Shown piece by piece: positions 1 through 7,038 of a stretch of DNA of 64,000 bases. Each line of letters starts with the position of its first letter. Position 1 is the first letter of the stretch. The position numbers and the translations under genes are program-made. The stretch spans positions 1 to 64,000 of the forward strand of contig NZ_JAQV02000031.1 of the NCBI RefSeq assembly GCF_000732485.2. The letters are read 5' to 3'. The notes below the pieces were generated by a model. That model had not been told where the DNA came from. It made no database searches and saw only the letters and a program-made list of their open reading frames with translations. Origin of the DNA: Bacillus sp. SJS (GTDB taxonomy: Bacteria > Bacillota > Bacilli > Bacillales > Bacillaceae).

Positions 1-215
1 AATAGAATATGGAGAATAGGGCTCGAAGGCAAAGAGTAAAACCGGAAAGGAAAATCCACGCGCCTCCTCTGTGCTAGTCGCATTTAGATGAACGCACGTG
101 CCGAGTTTGTGGCAAGGTCCTTTATACGGAAAGATAAAATGTGAGAACCCACGAATATCAGAGTGCTAACCGCCGTTGAAATTTTTGCCTTCGTGCCGTG
201 TCCTTCCTGTCTTTT
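1..215 (+). ncRNA. Candidate orphan HEARO/IscB-type omega RNA (structured RNA)
   Basis: No protein is encoded here. Positions 24-35 and 182-193 form a 12-bp helix (10 perfect pairs plus one G-U and one A-U) that closes about 145 nt of GC-richer DNA. Inside it lie short blocks such as GTGCCGAGTTTGT (98-110), CCTTTATACGGAAAG (119-133), GAGAACCCACGAA (143-155) and GTGCTAACCGCC (163-174). From memory these resemble the conserved core of HEARO RNAs, the guide RNAs of IscB nucleases of IS200/IS605-type elements. An SD-like AGGAGG (228-233) follows but no iscB reading frame does, so if correct the RNA is an orphan. The family call is inference; the helix is seen directly. The 5' end may lie outside the window. 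Confidence 0.4.
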
Positions 216-261
216 CCATAAAAAAGTAGGAGGTAATTAAACCGCTGTTTGTCGAAATACC

Positions 262-297
262 GCAAAAAAAAAGAAGCCAAAATGAGCTTCTCTTCTT
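262..297 (-). terminator. Minus-strand intrinsic terminator without an obvious upstream gene
   Basis: AGAAGC (272-277) pairs with GCTTCT (286-291), and a run of A on the plus strand (263-272) becomes a U-run on a leftward transcript. That is the geometry of a rho-independent terminator for minus-strand transcription, yet no minus-strand gene lies between it and proC. It might bound an antisense or small RNA, or be a relic. Confidence 0.45.
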
Positions 298-330
298 AAA
301 CATGGTCAAAAATAGTACCTAACCGAAGAA

Positions 331-430
331 TGAGTGGAGGCCTTGACAGTTTCGTTCATATCAGGAGGCTCACCGCCCGCCCCGCTGGTCGCCTGCAACG
401 GAAATCAACAGCAAAGTTTAACAGAGCTTA
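331..430 (+). repeat. Remnant of the Bacillaceae palindromic intergenic repeat
   Basis: Positions 362-428 match the right half of the full repeat at 25761-25942: AGGAGGCTCACCGCCCGCC, then GCCTGCA-CGGAAATCAACAGC and TTTAACAGAGCTT. The left half is almost unrecognisable, so this is a decayed copy. Confidence 0.6.
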
Positions 431-805
431 AGAATAAAGAGAATCTCGGCAGGAAGTACGGAAAGGTAAACGGCTGCCCTGCTGATATCTTAAGCTGAAA
501 TCAATTGGAAGAGCGGTCGTTAAATATCAGAACATTAAGAATTAAATGGGAATTTGCAAGCGCTTACTCGTATGTGCATCATATAAATACTCGGTTATTA
601 GAGGATTTTTGCCGTCTTGACACTATTTGCGGTCATGTTACGATAGGTAACGTTAATTAATTATACGAACAAAATGCGAACAGTGAAAACAGCGTAAATA
701 CACCGTAAGAGAAATGGATCGTAATCCGCTTTACCTTAAAAAAATCCATTCAATAAAATCTTGTTAAAAGTTGATTTAATTAGGTGCAAACAGGGGGTCA
801 ATATT
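431..805 (+). promoter_or_regulatory. Non-coding region upstream of proC with a cre-like site
   Basis: No gene is visible. TGCAAGCGCTTACT at 555-568 fits the CcpA catabolite-responsive consensus with about one mismatch. A TTGACA hexamer follows near 616-621, but no good -10 box sits at the right spacing, so the promoter is unresolved. I looked for a T-box leader, known upstream of some Bacillus proline operons, and saw no T-box core sequence. Confidence 0.3.
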
Positions 806-1645
806 ATGAAGGAAATAAAAATTGCATTTATAGGGGCAGGATCTATGGCTGAAGCCATGATATCGGGCATAACGGAATCACGCACAGTAAAAAGGGAAAA
901 TATTTACGTAACAAATAGAAGCAATCGTGAAAGAAGAGAAGAGCTAGTTCTAAAATACGGAATACAAGCCATGCATACAGAAGAACTGCCATATGAAGAA
1001 ATGGATGCATTTATCCTGGCTATGAAGCCTAAGGATGCAGAAAAAGCTATGAAGCCGCTCAAAGAAAAAATTCAGCCGGAACAAACCATTTTGTCGGTTC
1101 TCGCGGGAATATCCAATCAGTTTATTGAAGCATGCCTTCACGGCGGACAGCAGGTAATCAGAGTGATGCCAAATACATCGAGCATGATAGGAGAGTCAGC
1201 CACAGCGTTATCGCCAAGTCCGAATGTTTCAATGGAAAACGTTTGGATGGCGGAGGAATTAATGGCATCTATTGGAAAGGTATTTGTAATAAAAGAAACC
1301 CAGATGGATTTATTTACCGGAATTGCAGGCAGCGGTCCCGCTTACTTCTATTATTTAATGGAAAGCATTGAAAAAACAGCAGAAGAAAATGGAATGGACC
1401 CTGAAATGGCCAGGAAAGCAGGAGCCCAGACAATTTTAGGGGCAGCGAAAATGATGATGAGCAGGGAGGAAACACCGGCACAGCTTAGGGAAAACGTTAC
1501 GTCTCCAAATGGAACCACAGCAGCCGGACTTGAAGCCTTTAAATTTAACGGAGGCGGCCATGCTATCGCACAAGCGATTTTATCAGCCGCTGAACGGTCT
1601 AAAGAAATGAGTGAACAATTAGAGGAAGCGATTTTGGTTAAGTAA
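806..1645 (+). CDS. proC: Pyrroline-5-carboxylate reductase ProC
   Basis: Catalyses the NAD(P)H-dependent reduction of 1-pyrroline-5-carboxylate to L-proline, the last step of proline synthesis, in the cytoplasm. The 279-residue protein starts with a Rossmann nucleotide-binding loop, GAGSMA at residues 10-15, and ends with the conserved P5C reductase dimerisation signature SPNGTTAAGLEAF near residues 233-245. I chose the ATG at 806 because AGGGGG precedes it by about 8 bases; a TTG at 761 in the same frame has no ribosome binding site. It heads a proC-proB-proA operon with short gaps, which is the complete glutamate-to-proline pathway. Confidence 0.96.
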   Translation: MKEIKIAFIGAGSMAEAMISGITESRTVKRENIYVTNRSNRERREELVLKYGIQAMHTEELPYEEMDAFILAMKPKDAEKAMKPLKEKIQPEQTILSVLAGISNQFIEACLHGGQQVIRVMPNTSSMIGESATALSPSPNVSMENVWMAEELMASIGKVFVIKETQMDLFTGIAGSGPAYFYYLMESIEKTAEENGMDPEMARKAGAQTILGAAKMMMSREETPAQLRENVTSPNGTTAAGLEAFKFNGGGHAIAQAILSAAERSKEMSEQLEEAILVK

Positions 1646-1663
1646 TCATAGGAGTGATCACAG

Positions 1664-2788
1664 TTGACTAATAAAAAACGCATTGTCATTAAAATTGGAA
1701 GCAGCTCTTTAACCAGTCTTCACGGAGAAATCAGCAGAAGGAAGCTGAAAAGAATTGTAGAGGAAGTTGTGGAATTAAAGGAAGAAGGACACGAAGTTCT
1801 CCTCGTATCTTCAGGAGCAGTAGCGGCAGGATATCGCAAGCTTGGCTGTGTAGACCGGCCGACGGCATTAACAGAGAAGCAGGCAGCAGCATCCATTGGT
1901 CAGGGCCTGCTGATGGAGGCGTACTCGGAATACTTCCTGTCCCATGGATATGTGGCTTCCCAAATTCTCATAACGAGAAGTGACTTTTCTGATGAGAAAA
2001 GATATATGAATGCGCGAAATACATTAAAAATTCTGCTGGATCGAGGCATTGTTCCGATAGTAAATGAGAATGATACAGTCACAATTGACCGGTTGAAGTT
2101 CGGAGACAATGACACTCTCTCCGCTAAGGTGGCAGGGTTAGTGGATGCAGATCAGCTCATCATCATGTCGGATATAGACGGATTATATGATAGTGATCCC
2201 AGGAAAAATCCGCATGCAGAACTTCTATTAAATGTGCATGAAATCACATCCGAGATTGAGGATTCTGCCGGTGATCCAGGGACCGGTGTAGGAACAGGCG
2301 GGATGAAGTCTAAAATTGAAGCATTTAAAATCACGATGGCTTCAGGAATCCCGGCTTTTCTAGGGAAATCGGGAATAAAAGGATTGATTGGGGATGCAGT
2401 CAGCGGTACTGCTAAAGGAACCTATTTTAATCCAAGCATGGCAGGTGACGGTTTGGATCACCGCAAGCAATGGATTGCCTTTAATTCAGGACCAGAGGGA
2501 AGCGTAACCGTCAATGATAAAGCAAAAACCGCTATAGTAGAGCATTCAGGTGAACTGCATGCTCAGCACGTCTTAAACGTATCAGGCCGATTTAAGCATG
2601 GTGCCGTTGTGAGACTTAAAGATGATCGGGGAGAGGAAATAGGACTCGGTATCGTCAACTATTCATCTGAACAGCTTTCAAATTTCCGAGGCTTGGATGT
2701 AACAGGAATGGATGGGAATGCAAAAGCAATAGTGGACAGCGAAGGCTTAGTCTGCCGGCTGGATTTTCCTATGCCAGCGGGCGTATAA
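1664..2788 (+). CDS. proB: Glutamate 5-kinase ProB
   Basis: Phosphorylates L-glutamate to gamma-glutamyl phosphate, the first and feedback-inhibited step of proline synthesis. The 374-residue protein has an amino-acid-kinase domain (KIGSSSL near residues 8-14; SDIDGLYDSDP near 168-178; GTGGMKSKI near 209-217) followed by a C-terminal PUA domain at about 275-355. The full-length PUA-containing form is present. The start is TTG with AGGAG nine bases upstream. It lies 18 bases after proC and 18 before proA, so the three are very likely one transcript. Confidence 0.96.
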   Translation: MTNKKRIVIKIGSSSLTSLHGEISRRKLKRIVEEVVELKEEGHEVLLVSSGAVAAGYRKLGCVDRPTALTEKQAAASIGQGLLMEAYSEYFLSHGYVASQILITRSDFSDEKRYMNARNTLKILLDRGIVPIVNENDTVTIDRLKFGDNDTLSAKVAGLVDADQLIIMSDIDGLYDSDPRKNPHAELLLNVHEITSEIEDSAGDPGTGVGTGGMKSKIEAFKITMASGIPAFLGKSGIKGLIGDAVSGTAKGTYFNPSMAGDGLDHRKQWIAFNSGPEGSVTVNDKAKTAIVEHSGELHAQHVLNVSGRFKHGAVVRLKDDRGEEIGLGIVNYSSEQLSNFRGLDVTGMDGNAKAIVDSEGLVCRLDFPMPAGV

Positions 2789-2806
2789 TCTGATGGGAGG
2801 AATTGG

Positions 2807-4069
2807 ATGACTTTATTAATGGAAAGTCAAACAGTAGAGGACCAGGCGATTAAGGCAAAAAAAGCAGCAAATGTTTTAAAGATGCTGGATACGAAAACGA
2901 AAGACCGTGCTTTGGAAAAACTCGCTGATGAATTAGAAGCTAACATCCCGTACATTCTAGACGAAAATGCAAAAGATCTTGAGGCGGGAAGAAAAAAAGG
3001 GTACGACGAAGCGTATATGGACCGTTTAAAATTGAGTGAATCAAGAATCAAAGAACTTTCCGGCGGGCTTAGAAAGCTTATCGATCTTGAAGATCCTGCA
3101 GGTATAATACAGGAAAAGTGGGAGCTTGATAACGGACTGTCGGCTGAAAAAGTTTCCGTTCCTTTAGGAGTAATCGGGATGATTTATGAAGCCAGACCAA
3201 ACGTAACAGCCGATGCTGCAGGGCTTGCGCTTAAATCAGGCAATGCGATTGTGCTAAAAGGTGGTTCCTCTGCTCTTTACTCCAATCAAGCGATTGTAAA
3301 TATTCTGCATCAGGGATTATCCAAAACGGACATTCCGGAAGACGCAGTCCAGTTTATTTCAAGCACAGACCGTAAAGCAGCACAGGAGCTATTTACAATG
3401 AAAGAATACATTGATGTTCTCATTCCGCGCGGAGGCGGAGCATTGATCCATGCGGTCGTGGAAAATGCTACTGTACCTGTGCTGGAGACAGGAGTCGGCA
3501 ATTGCCACATTTATGTCGACAAACACGCAGATAGTGAAAAAGCATTATCCATTATCGTGAATGCTAAGACAGACCGTCCTGCTGTTTGTAACGCTGCTGA
3601 GACGATCATTGTTCATAAAGAATGGCTCTCTGCTAATAAAGACATATTGAATGAGACACTTAAGAGAAATAAGATTAAAGTTCATGCTGATCAAGCGGCA
3701 ATGAATGTTTTGGATGGAGCCGCCGCAGCCGGAGAGCCGGACTGGGCAGATGAATATTTAAGCTTGGATGTTGCAGTGAAAACAGCTGAAAATATGGAGG
3801 ATGCGATTCATCATATTGACCGGTATGGAACGAAGCATTCCGAAGCAATCATTACAGAGGATGCAGATTCCGCCGAAGAATTTCTTAACAGGGTGGACGC
3901 AGCGGCTGTTTATCACAACGCTTCAACACGGTTCACTGATGGGAGTGCATTAGGCTTTGGAGCAGAGATCGGCATCTCGACACAAAAGCTCCATGCAAGA
4001 GGTCCGATGGGTCTTCCGGCATTAACTACGACAAAGCTCAAGCTTAAAGGGAATGGTCAAATCAGATAG
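2807..4069 (+). CDS. proA: Gamma-glutamyl phosphate reductase ProA
   Basis: Reduces gamma-glutamyl phosphate with NADPH to glutamate semialdehyde, which cyclises to the ProC substrate. The 420-residue aldehyde-dehydrogenase-fold protein has the catalytic cysteine in RPAVCNAAET (Cys261) and the family signature VLIPRGGGALI. Length is normal for the family. The ATG at 2807 follows GGGAGG; a second ATG four codons in is possible. It is the last gene of the pro operon, closed by a strong terminator at 4078-4107. No proJ/proH paralogue for osmostress proline synthesis is in the window. Confidence 0.96.
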   Translation: MTLLMESQTVEDQAIKAKKAANVLKMLDTKTKDRALEKLADELEANIPYILDENAKDLEAGRKKGYDEAYMDRLKLSESRIKELSGGLRKLIDLEDPAGIIQEKWELDNGLSAEKVSVPLGVIGMIYEARPNVTADAAGLALKSGNAIVLKGGSSALYSNQAIVNILHQGLSKTDIPEDAVQFISSTDRKAAQELFTMKEYIDVLIPRGGGALIHAVVENATVPVLETGVGNCHIYVDKHADSEKALSIIVNAKTDRPAVCNAAETIIVHKEWLSANKDILNETLKRNKIKVHADQAAMNVLDGAAAAGEPDWADEYLSLDVAVKTAENMEDAIHHIDRYGTKHSEAIITEDADSAEEFLNRVDAAAVYHNASTRFTDGSALGFGAEIGISTQKLHARGPMGLPALTTTKLKLKGNGQIR

Positions 4070-4077
4070 CATCCGCC

Positions 4078-4107
4078 AGCCGGTTCCATTTTCGGAGCCG
4101 GCTATTT
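4078..4107 (+). terminator. Intrinsic terminator of the pro operon
   Basis: AGCCGGTTCC and GGAGCCGGCT form a stem around an ATTTTC loop, followed by ATTTTAA, nine bases after the proA stop codon. Confidence 0.8.
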
Positions 4108-4177
4108 TAAATGGTTGCTGTTCTTAAATCGTTTTTTTGAACGAAAACGATTTGGTCCATTGGCTTAATTTTCCTCT

Positions 4178-4247
4178 ACGCTGACAGCGGGCAGCCCGCA
4201 GCACAGAACAAATTCCAATCTCAGCAGCCAAGTTAAACAGTGCTTCA
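4178..4247 (+). repeat. Weak remnant of the palindromic intergenic repeat
   Basis: Fragments such as ACAGCGGGCAGCCCGCAG and CAGCAGCCAAGTTAAACAG resemble the middle and right end of the repeat family seen at 25761-25942. The match is partial and the rest of the 4108-4334 gap shows nothing else recognisable. Confidence 0.35.
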
Positions 4248-4334
4248 AAATAAAGCAAAGTCATGACGAACGAGCATAATACGTGTAAGATAGATATGCA
4301 GCAAGGAAGATTGAAGATAAAGGAGACATACATA

Positions 4335-5186
4335 ATGAAACTGATTGCAATTGACTTAGACGGAACGCTGCTTTCATCGCAGCTGGAGATTTCTGATGTG
4401 AATCGAAATGCACTATTAAAAGCGCAGGAAGAGCATCATGTCATGATTTGTTCCGGCAGGGCACCAGAAGATATTCAGGCAGTTTTAAAGGAATTTAATT
4501 TGCAATGTGATCTTGCCGGGAGCAATGGGACAGTTGTTTATTCGAAAGGAAAACTCCTATCGAGGGTATCGATCAGCGAAAGTGCAGTCAAGGAATCGGC
4601 AGCTTTGCTTGATAAAAAGAATGTACCGTATAAAATTTATACGAGCGAAGGCATCTACGTCCTGAACAGCTGGGCTGAACGGACAACCGCCGCATTAGAA
4701 GCACTGGATGGCAAGCATTCCATATCAGAAGCTGAATATAAAAGAATTACGGAACAGCCAAAAGCGGATGGAGCTGTAAAGCTCTTTGATTCTGTTGAAG
4801 AATTATTGAACAAAGAAGGACTGTCTATTCAAAAATTCTTTATCTTAACCCTTGATCAAGCTTTAAAGGAGGAGCTGCTCCCAGCCCTTGAGAGCATCGA
4901 CGGTATTGCCCCGACTTCTTCTGGTCCGAATAACCTTGAAATCATGAATCCAGACGGCCATAAAGGGCAGGGACTTCAAATTATGGCTTCCCATTTAGGT
5001 ATTAAAATGGAGGACACGGTTGCGATAGGAGATAATTTCAATGACGTCCCTATGATGGAAGCTGCGGGATTATCCATTGCTATGGGAAATGCAGATCCGG
5101 ATGTGAAGAAACTTTGTGACAGAGAAACTCTTACCAATAATCAAGATGGTGTAGCACACGCCATCACTCATTACATAATGGGCTGA
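4335..5186 (+). CDS. Cof-type HAD-IIB family phosphatase
   Basis: A 283-residue haloacid-dehalogenase superfamily hydrolase of the Cof/YkrA type, a cytoplasmic Mg-dependent sugar-phosphate or flavin-phosphate phosphatase family with broad substrate use. Motif I is DLDGT at residues 7-11 with Asp7 as expected nucleophile; motif IV is GDNFND at 232-237. A large C2-type cap lies between. The ATG at 4335 follows AAAGGAGA; an upstream in-frame ATG at 4263 lacks a ribosome binding site. cobT begins 17 bases after its stop, so the two are probably cotranscribed. A role as an alpha-ribazole-phosphate phosphatase would suit that pairing, but that is inference only. Confidence 0.88.
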   Translation: MKLIAIDLDGTLLSSQLEISDVNRNALLKAQEEHHVMICSGRAPEDIQAVLKEFNLQCDLAGSNGTVVYSKGKLLSRVSISESAVKESAALLDKKNVPYKIYTSEGIYVLNSWAERTTAALEALDGKHSISEAEYKRITEQPKADGAVKLFDSVEELLNKEGLSIQKFFILTLDQALKEELLPALESIDGIAPTSSGPNNLEIMNPDGHKGQGLQIMASHLGIKMEDTVAIGDNFNDVPMMEAAGLSIAMGNADPDVKKLCDRETLTNNQDGVAHAITHYIMG

Positions 5187-5202
5187 ATGGGAGAGAGCGG
5201 CG

Positions 5203-6234
5203 ATGAACATGGCATTCAATATCAAACCAATAGACCGGCTTTCGGGTGAAAAAGCAAGCGAGCATATTAATCAGCTAACAAAACCCCTTGGAAGTTTAGG
5301 AAGGCTTGAAAGTCTGGCTGTTCAGCTTGCAGAAATAACAGCCAATCCGTTTCCTTCCGTTTGTCCGCCCGGCGTCCTTGTTTTCGCAGCCGACCATGGC
5401 ATTACAGAAGAAGGAGTTTCTGCATTTCCTTCAGACGTTACGGCGCTTATGGCTGTAAATTTCAGCAGCGGAGGGGCAGCCATTAACGTTTTCGCAAGAA
5501 TGATTGAAGCTCAGATGACGGTAGTTGACATAGGGATAAAAGGACATCAGGTTTTCCCGGGAGTTCAAGCTTGTAAAATCCGTATGGGAACAGCTAACTT
5601 TGTCAGAGAAAAAGCCATGTCTGAATACGAGGCTGAGCAGGCAATCTCGACCGGCAGGGAGCAGGCTGCGGCAATGATCCAATCAGGCGTGAAGTGCCTC
5701 ATCCCAGGAGAAATGGGGATTGGGAACACCACCTCGTCAAGTGCTCTTCTTGCTGCCATCACAGGCCTTGATGTTCACGCCATTACAGGCTATGGAACGG
5801 GGATTGAAGAAAAGAAGAAAGCTCGCAAATCCGAGCTAATCACCATTGCCCTTGAAAAGCACCGTCCCGATAAAGAAAATGCCCTTGAATTGCTCTCAGC
5901 AGTAGGGGGACTTGAAATCGCCGGAATGTGCGGAGCAATCCTTTCAGCAGCTGAACACAGGATCCCAATCCTTTTGGACGGATTCATCTGCACGGCGGCA
6001 GCGTGTCTTGCCGTTCTCATTTCTCCGAATGTCCGTGACTATTTAATTGCAGGCCATTTATCGGAAGAACCAGGACACAAGAAAGCACTCGAGTGGCTCG
6101 GTCTGGAACCTCTTTTAAAGCTCCAGCTTAGGCTTGGGGAGGGAAGCGGCGCAGCGCTTGCCTACCCAATTGTAAAGGGAGCAGCAAAAATGCTCTGTGA
6201 AATGGCAACTTTTGAACAAGCAGGAATAAAATAA
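5203..6234 (+). CDS. cobT: Nicotinate-nucleotide:dimethylbenzimidazole phosphoribosyltransferase CobT
   Basis: Forms alpha-ribazole phosphate from dimethylbenzimidazole and nicotinate mononucleotide, which activates the lower ligand of cobalamin. The 343-residue protein contains KPLGSLGRLE near residues 27-36, AADHGI near 63-68 and the catalytic region GEGSGAAL with Glu313, equivalent to the catalytic Glu of Salmonella CobT. Length and motifs are intact. The ATG follows GGGAGAGAG. No other cobalamin synthesis or B12-dependent gene is in the window, so its role may be lower-ligand remodelling or salvage. A strong terminator follows at 6249-6281. Confidence 0.94.
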   Translation: MNMAFNIKPIDRLSGEKASEHINQLTKPLGSLGRLESLAVQLAEITANPFPSVCPPGVLVFAADHGITEEGVSAFPSDVTALMAVNFSSGGAAINVFARMIEAQMTVVDIGIKGHQVFPGVQACKIRMGTANFVREKAMSEYEAEQAISTGREQAAAMIQSGVKCLIPGEMGIGNTTSSSALLAAITGLDVHAITGYGTGIEEKKKARKSELITIALEKHRPDKENALELLSAVGGLEIAGMCGAILSAAEHRIPILLDGFICTAAACLAVLISPNVRDYLIAGHLSEEPGHKKALEWLGLEPLLKLQLRLGEGSGAALAYPIVKGAAKMLCEMATFEQAGIK

Positions 6235-6248
6235 GTCAATAAATCTTG

Positions 6249-6281
6249 AAACTGCCGGACTTGTTCCGGCAGTTTTTTTTG
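6249..6281 (+). terminator. Intrinsic terminator after cobT
   Basis: ACTGCCGG and CCGGCAGT form a stem with a short loop, followed by eight T residues. Confidence 0.88.
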
Positions 6282-6313
6282 TGGAATTTAATATAAAATC
6301 ATTATGTAAATTA

Positions 6314-6343
6314 AAACAAATAGAATCATGTTCTAAATAATCA
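6314..6343 (+). other. Replication terminator (Ter) site, Rtp-binding, first copy
   Basis: ATGTTCTAAATAATCA (6328-6343) is identical to the B-half of the better site at 6491-6520, and the preceding AT-rich 14 bases fit the A-half loosely. The arrangement follows B. subtilis Ter sites, whose B-half reads ATGTACTAAATTTTC. In B. subtilis the fork is arrested when it meets the B-half first, so this site should stop forks moving leftward. Confidence 0.65.
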
Positions 6344-6360
6344 ATTAGATGTCTTTTCCA

Positions 6361-6385
6361 ATGAACATTGTTCTAAAAGAAAAAG
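6361..6385 (+). other. Possible Rtp half-site / palindrome
   Basis: GAACATTGTTC (6363-6373) is a perfect 11-bp palindrome and TTGTTCTAAAAG resembles the Ter B-half. It may be a low-affinity Rtp half-site or oppositely oriented site. The A-half is not recognisable. Confidence 0.3.
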
Positions 6386-6430
6386 CATGGCTATATTAAA
6401 GCATAATGTAAATTTTTAAAACCCTGAAGC

Positions 6431-6466
6431 TTGGAGCGGAAAGCAAATGCCTGCAGTTAAGTTTAA
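6431..6466 (+). repeat. Short remnant of the palindromic intergenic repeat
   Basis: TTGGAGCGGAAAGCAAATGC followed by CTGCAGTTAAGTTTAA matches the GGAGCGGAAAGCGAATGCCTGC segment of the copy at 14523-14606. It sits between the two Ter sites. Confidence 0.45.
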
Positions 6467-6490
6467 TTGAATAAATAACCAACAAAAACC

Positions 6491-6520
6491 ATTCTAAATA
6501 AACTATGTTCTAAATAATCA
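6491..6520 (+). other. Replication terminator (Ter) site, Rtp-binding, second copy
   Basis: The 30 bases consist of an A-half, ATTCTAAATAAAC, joined to a B-half, TATGTTCTAAATAATCA. Aligned with B. subtilis TerI (ACTAATTAAAC then TATGTACTAAATTTTCA) only a few positions differ, and the spacing between half-sites is the same. It has the same orientation as the site at 6314-6343 and lies 114 bases upstream of the rtp start codon. Expected polarity: blocks leftward-moving forks. Confidence 0.85.
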
Positions 6521-6582
6521 CTCTAAAACTAAAAACCGTAATAAAATGTAAAAAGAAGCATTTTAAAAAATGGGAAAGGGAA

Positions 6583-6598
6583 ATCATGTTCTATTAGC
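6583..6598 (+). promoter_or_regulatory. Possible Rtp half-site just before the rtp ribosome binding site
   Basis: ATCATGTTCTATTAG repeats the ATGTTCTA core of the Ter B-half about 40 bases before the rtp start. Rtp represses its own gene in B. subtilis, so a promoter-proximal half-site would fit autoregulation. This is inference. Confidence 0.35.
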
Positions 6599-6634
6599 GA
6601 AAGGAGTAGTATGCTTTCAATAGGAGGGGACAGA

Positions 6635-7000
6635 ATGAAAGAATCAAGAAACAGCAGCGGTTTCCTGCTTAAACAGCGGGCATTTCTTAAATTATATATG
6701 ATCACACTGACAGACCAGAAAAGGCTTTATGGGCTTAAGCTGCTGGATAATATGAGAGATGAATTCAGAAGATTTGGCTATAAGCCGAATCATTCTGAAG
6801 TATATAAAGCTCTTCATGAATTAATTGATGATGGCGTATTAAAGCAGGTGAAGAAAAAGAAAGAGGGAATGAAGCTTCAGGAAGTTGTATTCTACGAATT
6901 TCGGGATTTTGACGCTGCGATGCTCTATAAAAAGCAGCTTAAGGTTGAACTTGAGCGATGTCAAGGGCTAATTGAAAAGGCGATTAAAGATAATTTTTAA
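6635..7000 (+). CDS. rtp: Replication termination protein Rtp
   Basis: A 121-residue winged-helix dimer that binds Ter sites and arrests replication forks in a polar manner, acting against the replicative helicase. The protein follows B. subtilis Rtp almost throughout: SSGFLLKQRAFLKLYMIT near the N-terminus, YGLKLLD, KPNHSEVYKALHEL in the recognition region and the dimerisation helix LYKKQLKVELERC. I chose the ATG at 6635 because AGGAGGGG lies 8 bases upstream; an in-frame ATG at 6611 would add eight residues without homology. Two Ter-like sites lie directly upstream, as at the B. subtilis terminus. Rtp is known only from a limited set of Bacillus-related species, so its presence is taxonomically informative. 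Confidence 0.95.
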   Translation: MKESRNSSGFLLKQRAFLKLYMITLTDQKRLYGLKLLDNMRDEFRRFGYKPNHSEVYKALHELIDDGVLKQVKKKKEGMKLQEVVFYEFRDFDAAMLYKKQLKVELERCQGLIEKAIKDNF

Positions 7001-7001
7001 A

Positions 7002-7038
7002 AACAAACGGGCGATTCATTGAGAATCGCCCGTTTTTG
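7002..7038. terminator. Bidirectional terminator between rtp and the UPF0316 gene
   Basis: AACGGGCGATTC (7006-7017) and GAATCGCCCGTT (7023-7034) form a perfect 12-bp stem with a T-run on the right and an A-run on the left. It overlaps the end of the convergent minus-strand gene. Confidence 0.9.

Noticed and set aside
46-110. Resemblance to RNase P RNA (AGGAAAATCC as in the AGGAAAGTCC conserved region)
   Set aside because: The other universally conserved parts (ACAGAA...GGCTTA and the second strand of P4) are absent and the region is too short; the HEARO-like reading explains more of it.
6285-6316. dif-like sequence (ATTATGTAAATT) near the Ter sites
   Set aside because: Only the right arm resembles the Bacillus dif site (ATTATGTAAACT); the left arm does not match ACTTCCTA. 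A dif site is expected near a terminus, but this is not convincing.
6363-6373. GAACATTGTTC as a LexA/DinR box
   Set aside because: The Bacillus LexA site needs GAAC and GTTC four bases apart with flanking C/G; here the spacing is three and the neighbouring sequence is Ter-like.
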